Shown: piece after piece, positions 4,067 through 6,310 of the stretch
Numbering within the stretch: position 1 is the first letter of the stretch
How the letters are laid out: each line of letters opens with the position of its first letter
Source of the DNA: an uncultured Clostridia bacterium
GTDB lineage: Bacteria > Bacillota > Clostridia > Lachnospirales > CAG-274
DNA length: 6,310 nucleotides
Assembly (NCBI GenBank): GCA_946630405.1
Contig: CAMOYW010000070.1
Span: 1-6,310 of the forward strand
Direction: 5' to 3'
Notes under the pieces: generated by a model
What the model was told of the DNA's origin: nothing
The model's database searches: none
The model's input: the letters and a program-made list of their open reading frames with translations, nothing else
Translations under genes and position numbers: made by a program

Positions 4067-5916
4067 ATAAACCGAATATAGGCGAGGTCGCAGAGCTTGT
4101 GCAGAGCATAGCTTCCCTTGCCGAGAAAACGGCACGCCTTACAAAGGCGACCGAGAAAAACACCTCTGCTACGGAGGCGGCAAAGCCCGTACTTGCAGGC
4201 TTCGACAGGCTCAACAACCTTGTGTTCACGCAGATGAAAAATGCCGTGCGTTCGGCAAATGCGGGCAGGAGCGCTTCAAGCTCCTCGGCACGGGGTAAAA
4301 ATACCGCTCCTCTTTTATCCCTGCCCAAGATAGCTTTTCCCGAACTTAATCTAAAGGGATTCAAGCTTGACCTTGGAGAGGAGTTTAAAAAAGGCTTTGA
4401 CTATTCCGCCGATATGGGCAAGGCTCAAAGTGCGTTGAAGCACATAAAGCGGAATATTTCGGGAATAGGCAATGCGATATCCGATATTTTCGGAGACGTA
4501 CAAAGCAATTTCGATTCCCTTTTAAAGTCGGTGCAAAGAAATGCGGGAAAGGTGACGGGTGCTTTTTATTCCGCCATGGCGAGCGTGGGCGATTTTCTCA
4601 CGGGGTCTGTGGCAGGGTGGCTGAGAAAAGACAGGGAGTACATTTCCCAAAGCATAAACGGCATATTTGAAGCCTCGCAAAGAGCGTTGAACGGTATAGG
4701 CGAGCTTGCCGCAAGCGTGGGATATATATTCACGGCTTTGCAAACAAAGGCGGCAAAGGCGTTCGGAGCGGAGCTTTTGGGGATATTTGCAAACACGGCT
4801 TTGGGTATAGGCAATATTTTCTCAAAACTCGGAGCCGATATCGTAAACCTTATAGCAGAACCGATAATCGCAAACAGGGAGATCTTAAAGGAGACGATCG
4901 AAAACGCCTTATCCGTTGGAGTGGAGCGGCTTGCCGTCGTAAATGAAGGGATAAAGGAGCTCTTTACCGCTATGGCGGCTATATACGACAGCACAGTAAC
5001 GCCTGCCTTTGAAAACTTTGCAAGCGGCTCGGCGGATATTCTTCGTACCCTTTGCGAGGTGATAAACGGGGAGGTGTTGCCCGCATATCAAGCCTTTACG
5101 GACTTCATAGAGCGGCATTTTTCCGTCATCATATCGCTTGGGGAAAAGATAGCGCAGAATACGGCAAATATTTTTTACGATTTAAGTCGAATTTTCGCCA
5201 TAGACGGCACCGCTCTCGGCGCTACATTAGGAGGGATGCTCACCACGCTTGAAAAGATAGGCGAGGCGGTTTCGGGCGCAGTGCTGACGGGTCTTGAAGT
5301 CGCACTCTCGGTTATCGAAAAAATAAGCTATGCTTTAAGCCTTGTGAGCGGTGCCGTTCGTGAACTTGCGGAGAACTCGCACTCCTTCGGAGAAAACTTT
5401 GAAACGGCGCTTGACGGCATAAAGAAAAAGGGAGCGGAGCTTGAAAGCTTCTTTAAAGGTTTGTTTTCGACCCTTAAAAACGCATTTACTCTTGCAGGCA
5501 CAAATATGGGAGAAAGCCTTGCAGCCGCATTAAAACTAACCGTAAATTCAGCCCTTGCGGCGATACAGGGCGCTCTCGATATTATGTACGGCGGTATAAA
5601 TTCCCTTGCGGCAACCGTTACGCAGTTAACGGGGATAAACGTACCGAAAATAAATGCCGTTAAGATACCGATGCTTGCGCAAGGCGGCATAATATCCGCA
5701 CCTACCCTTGCCATGGTGGGAGAAAGAGGAAAAGAAGCGGTGATACCCCTTGAAGGCGAGGGACTTAGGGAAATAGTGCAAATGCTCAAAGGCACGGAAG
5801 GCGACAAGCCGCTGACGATAGAGATAAACATAGGCGGAAGGCACTTTGCAAGAGCGTGTGTAAGAAGCATAAACGAGCTGTCGAGAAGTATGGGTAAATG
5901 TGTGATAGAGGTGTGA
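4063..5916 (+). CDS. Phage tail tape measure protein
   Basis: A 617-residue protein, the longest gene here, which sets tail length and is threaded inside the tube. Residues 1-60 form a helical, coiled-coil-like start (VAELVQSIASLAEKTARLTK); a Ser/Ala-rich linker follows at about 66-80. Residues 140-520 are long amphipathic helices with alanine- and glycine-rich hydrophobic stretches, for example around 166-186, 229-250 and 400-430. The C-terminal signature is the best evidence: PMLAQGGIISAPT (536-548) and VGERGKEAVIPLE (552-564), typical of siphovirus tape measures, then a short beta-rich end (LTIEINIGGRHF). At roughly 1.5 angstrom per residue the tail would be about 90 nm. GAGGAGG lies eight bases before the start, which overlaps the chaperone stop. 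No lytic or peptidase domain is apparent. Confidence 0.93.
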   Translation: MNKPNIGEVAELVQSIASLAEKTARLTKATEKNTSATEAAKPVLAGFDRLNNLVFTQMKNAVRSANAGRSASSSSARGKNTAPLLSLPKIAFPELNLKGFKLDLGEEFKKGFDYSADMGKAQSALKHIKRNISGIGNAISDIFGDVQSNFDSLLKSVQRNAGKVTGAFYSAMASVGDFLTGSVAGWLRKDREYISQSINGIFEASQRALNGIGELAASVGYIFTALQTKAAKAFGAELLGIFANTALGIGNIFSKLGADIVNLIAEPIIANREILKETIENALSVGVERLAVVNEGIKELFTAMAAIYDSTVTPAFENFASGSADILRTLCEVINGEVLPAYQAFTDFIERHFSVIISLGEKIAQNTANIFYDLSRIFAIDGTALGATLGGMLTTLEKIGEAVSGAVLTGLEVALSVIEKISYALSLVSGAVRELAENSHSFGENFETALDGIKKKGAELESFFKGLFSTLKNAFTLAGTNMGESLAAALKLTVNSALAAIQGALDIMYGGINSLAATVTQLTGINVPKINAVKIPMLAQGGIISAPTLAMVGERGKEAVIPLEGEGLREIVQMLKGTEGDKPLTIEINIGGRHFARACVRSINELSRSMGKCVIEV

Positions 5917-5917
5917 T

Positions 5918-6265
5918 ATGGCAAGACTGACGGTTGAGGGCGTGGATTTCACGCCCTATGTAAAAAGTTACAGCATAGGGATAATGGATCTGGATGTGAA
6001 CGCTACAAGAAATGTACTCGGAGATCTTATAAGAAACAGAGTGGCAGTCAAGAGGAAAATAAGCGTTTCTCTTGCGCCCGTAAGCGGCAACGTGGCACAA
6101 AGGCTGTTAAGTGCCATAGCCGCGGAAAGCTTTTCTGTCACTTTTACGGATCCGCAGCTTGGCGAGGTCATTCGCAGGATGTACGTATCGGACAGGACAA
6201 GTCCCTATCTGAATCTTGAAACGGACTATTGGAACGGAATAAGTTTTGAATTGGTGGAGATATGA
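5918..6265 (+). CDS. Small phage tail protein (DUF6711-like)
   Basis: A 115-residue protein directly after the tape measure gene. The beta-rich sequence opens LTVEGVDFTPYVKSYSIGIM, contains a VKRKISVSLAPVSGNVAQRL stretch, then FSVTFTDPQLGEVIRRMYVS and closes DRTSPYLNLETDYWNGISFE. This pattern, with a short strand, a central region of basic residues and a YVxDRTxPYL motif, resembles small tail proteins grouped as DUF6711 in Firmicutes siphoviruses, as I recall them. A role at the tail tip or distal tail is inferred from position; the biochemical function of the family is not established. It starts one base after the tape measure stop with a weak GAGGTG site, which indicates coupled translation, and overlaps the next gene by ATGA. 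Confidence 0.55.
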   Translation: MARLTVEGVDFTPYVKSYSIGIMDLDVNATRNVLGDLIRNRVAVKRKISVSLAPVSGNVAQRLLSAIAAESFSVTFTDPQLGEVIRRMYVSDRTSPYLNLETDYWNGISFELVEI

Positions 6266-6310
6266 TAATAACTATCGGCTCACAGAGCTTTACGGGGGAA
6301 AACATAATAT
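6262..6310 (+). CDS. Start of a further phage tail protein (partial)
   Basis: The first 16 codons read MIITIGSQSFTGENII and run off the right edge. The ATG overlaps the previous stop as ATGA, and GGTGGAG lies just upstream, so this is the next gene of the same operon. By position it should be a distal tail, baseplate or receptor-binding component. The visible part is too short to assign to a family. Confidence 0.6.
   Translation, partial: MIITIGSQSFTGENII

Noticed and set aside
5328..5924. Open frame of 198 codons on the minus strand inside the tape measure gene
   Set aside because: A shadow of the tape measure reading frame: no promoter or ribosome binding site, proline/serine-rich translation with no recognisable domain.
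1..6310. CRISPR array, tRNA or rRNA gene, insertion sequence
   Set aside because: No regularly spaced short repeats, no complete cloverleaf, no transposase frame or terminal inverted repeats were seen. The only clear repeat is the peptide gene duplication.

Overview
This window looks like a Gram-positive, Clostridia-type genome (Lachnospiraceae/Ruminococcaceae-like is a guess). The reasons are the strong AAGGAGG-type ribosome binding sites, the AT-rich spacers between moderately GC-rich genes, double-glycine leader peptides, and a siphovirus head-tail gene order typical of Firmicutes prophages. The genus cannot be fixed from the sequence alone.

Left part (1-730), minus strand. At the left edge is the first part of a gene starting MKKVIPIIAVVLVGG, a membrane anchor or signal peptide, with its own extended -10 promoter. 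To its right lie two tandem paralogous small genes of 62 and 61 codons. Both encode peptides with an 18-residue leader ending in NVSGG, the signature of substrates of C39-peptidase ABC exporters. They sit in a ~250-bp direct repeat and probably form one leftward transcript (right copy first) that ends at a 12-bp-stem hairpin. The predicted mature parts are highly charged, contain no cysteine, and do not look like ordinary pore-forming bacteriocins.

Middle (615-815). This AT-rich divergent spacer holds a good leftward promoter for the peptides. A candidate rightward promoter for the phage operon overlaps it closely.

Right part (816-6310), plus strand. This is one tightly packed operon with 1-nt gaps or ATGA-type overlaps and no internal terminator. 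The order is short scaffold-like protein, major capsid protein, head-tail adaptor, head-closure protein, tail terminator, tail tube, tail-assembly chaperone in two overlapping frames, tape measure protein, a small tail protein, and the start of a further tail gene. It is a long non-contractile-tail (siphovirus) morphogenesis module.

Three points stand out. The chaperone (a Gp15-like protein) is split between two frames that a +1 shift at TTT-CGA would join into a protein of about 182 residues. The module begins at the scaffold gene, with no portal or terminase to its left in this window. The genes next to it are divergent double-glycine peptides. The duplicated peptide genes combine a 69-nt block without differences with mostly amino-acid-changing differences on both sides.
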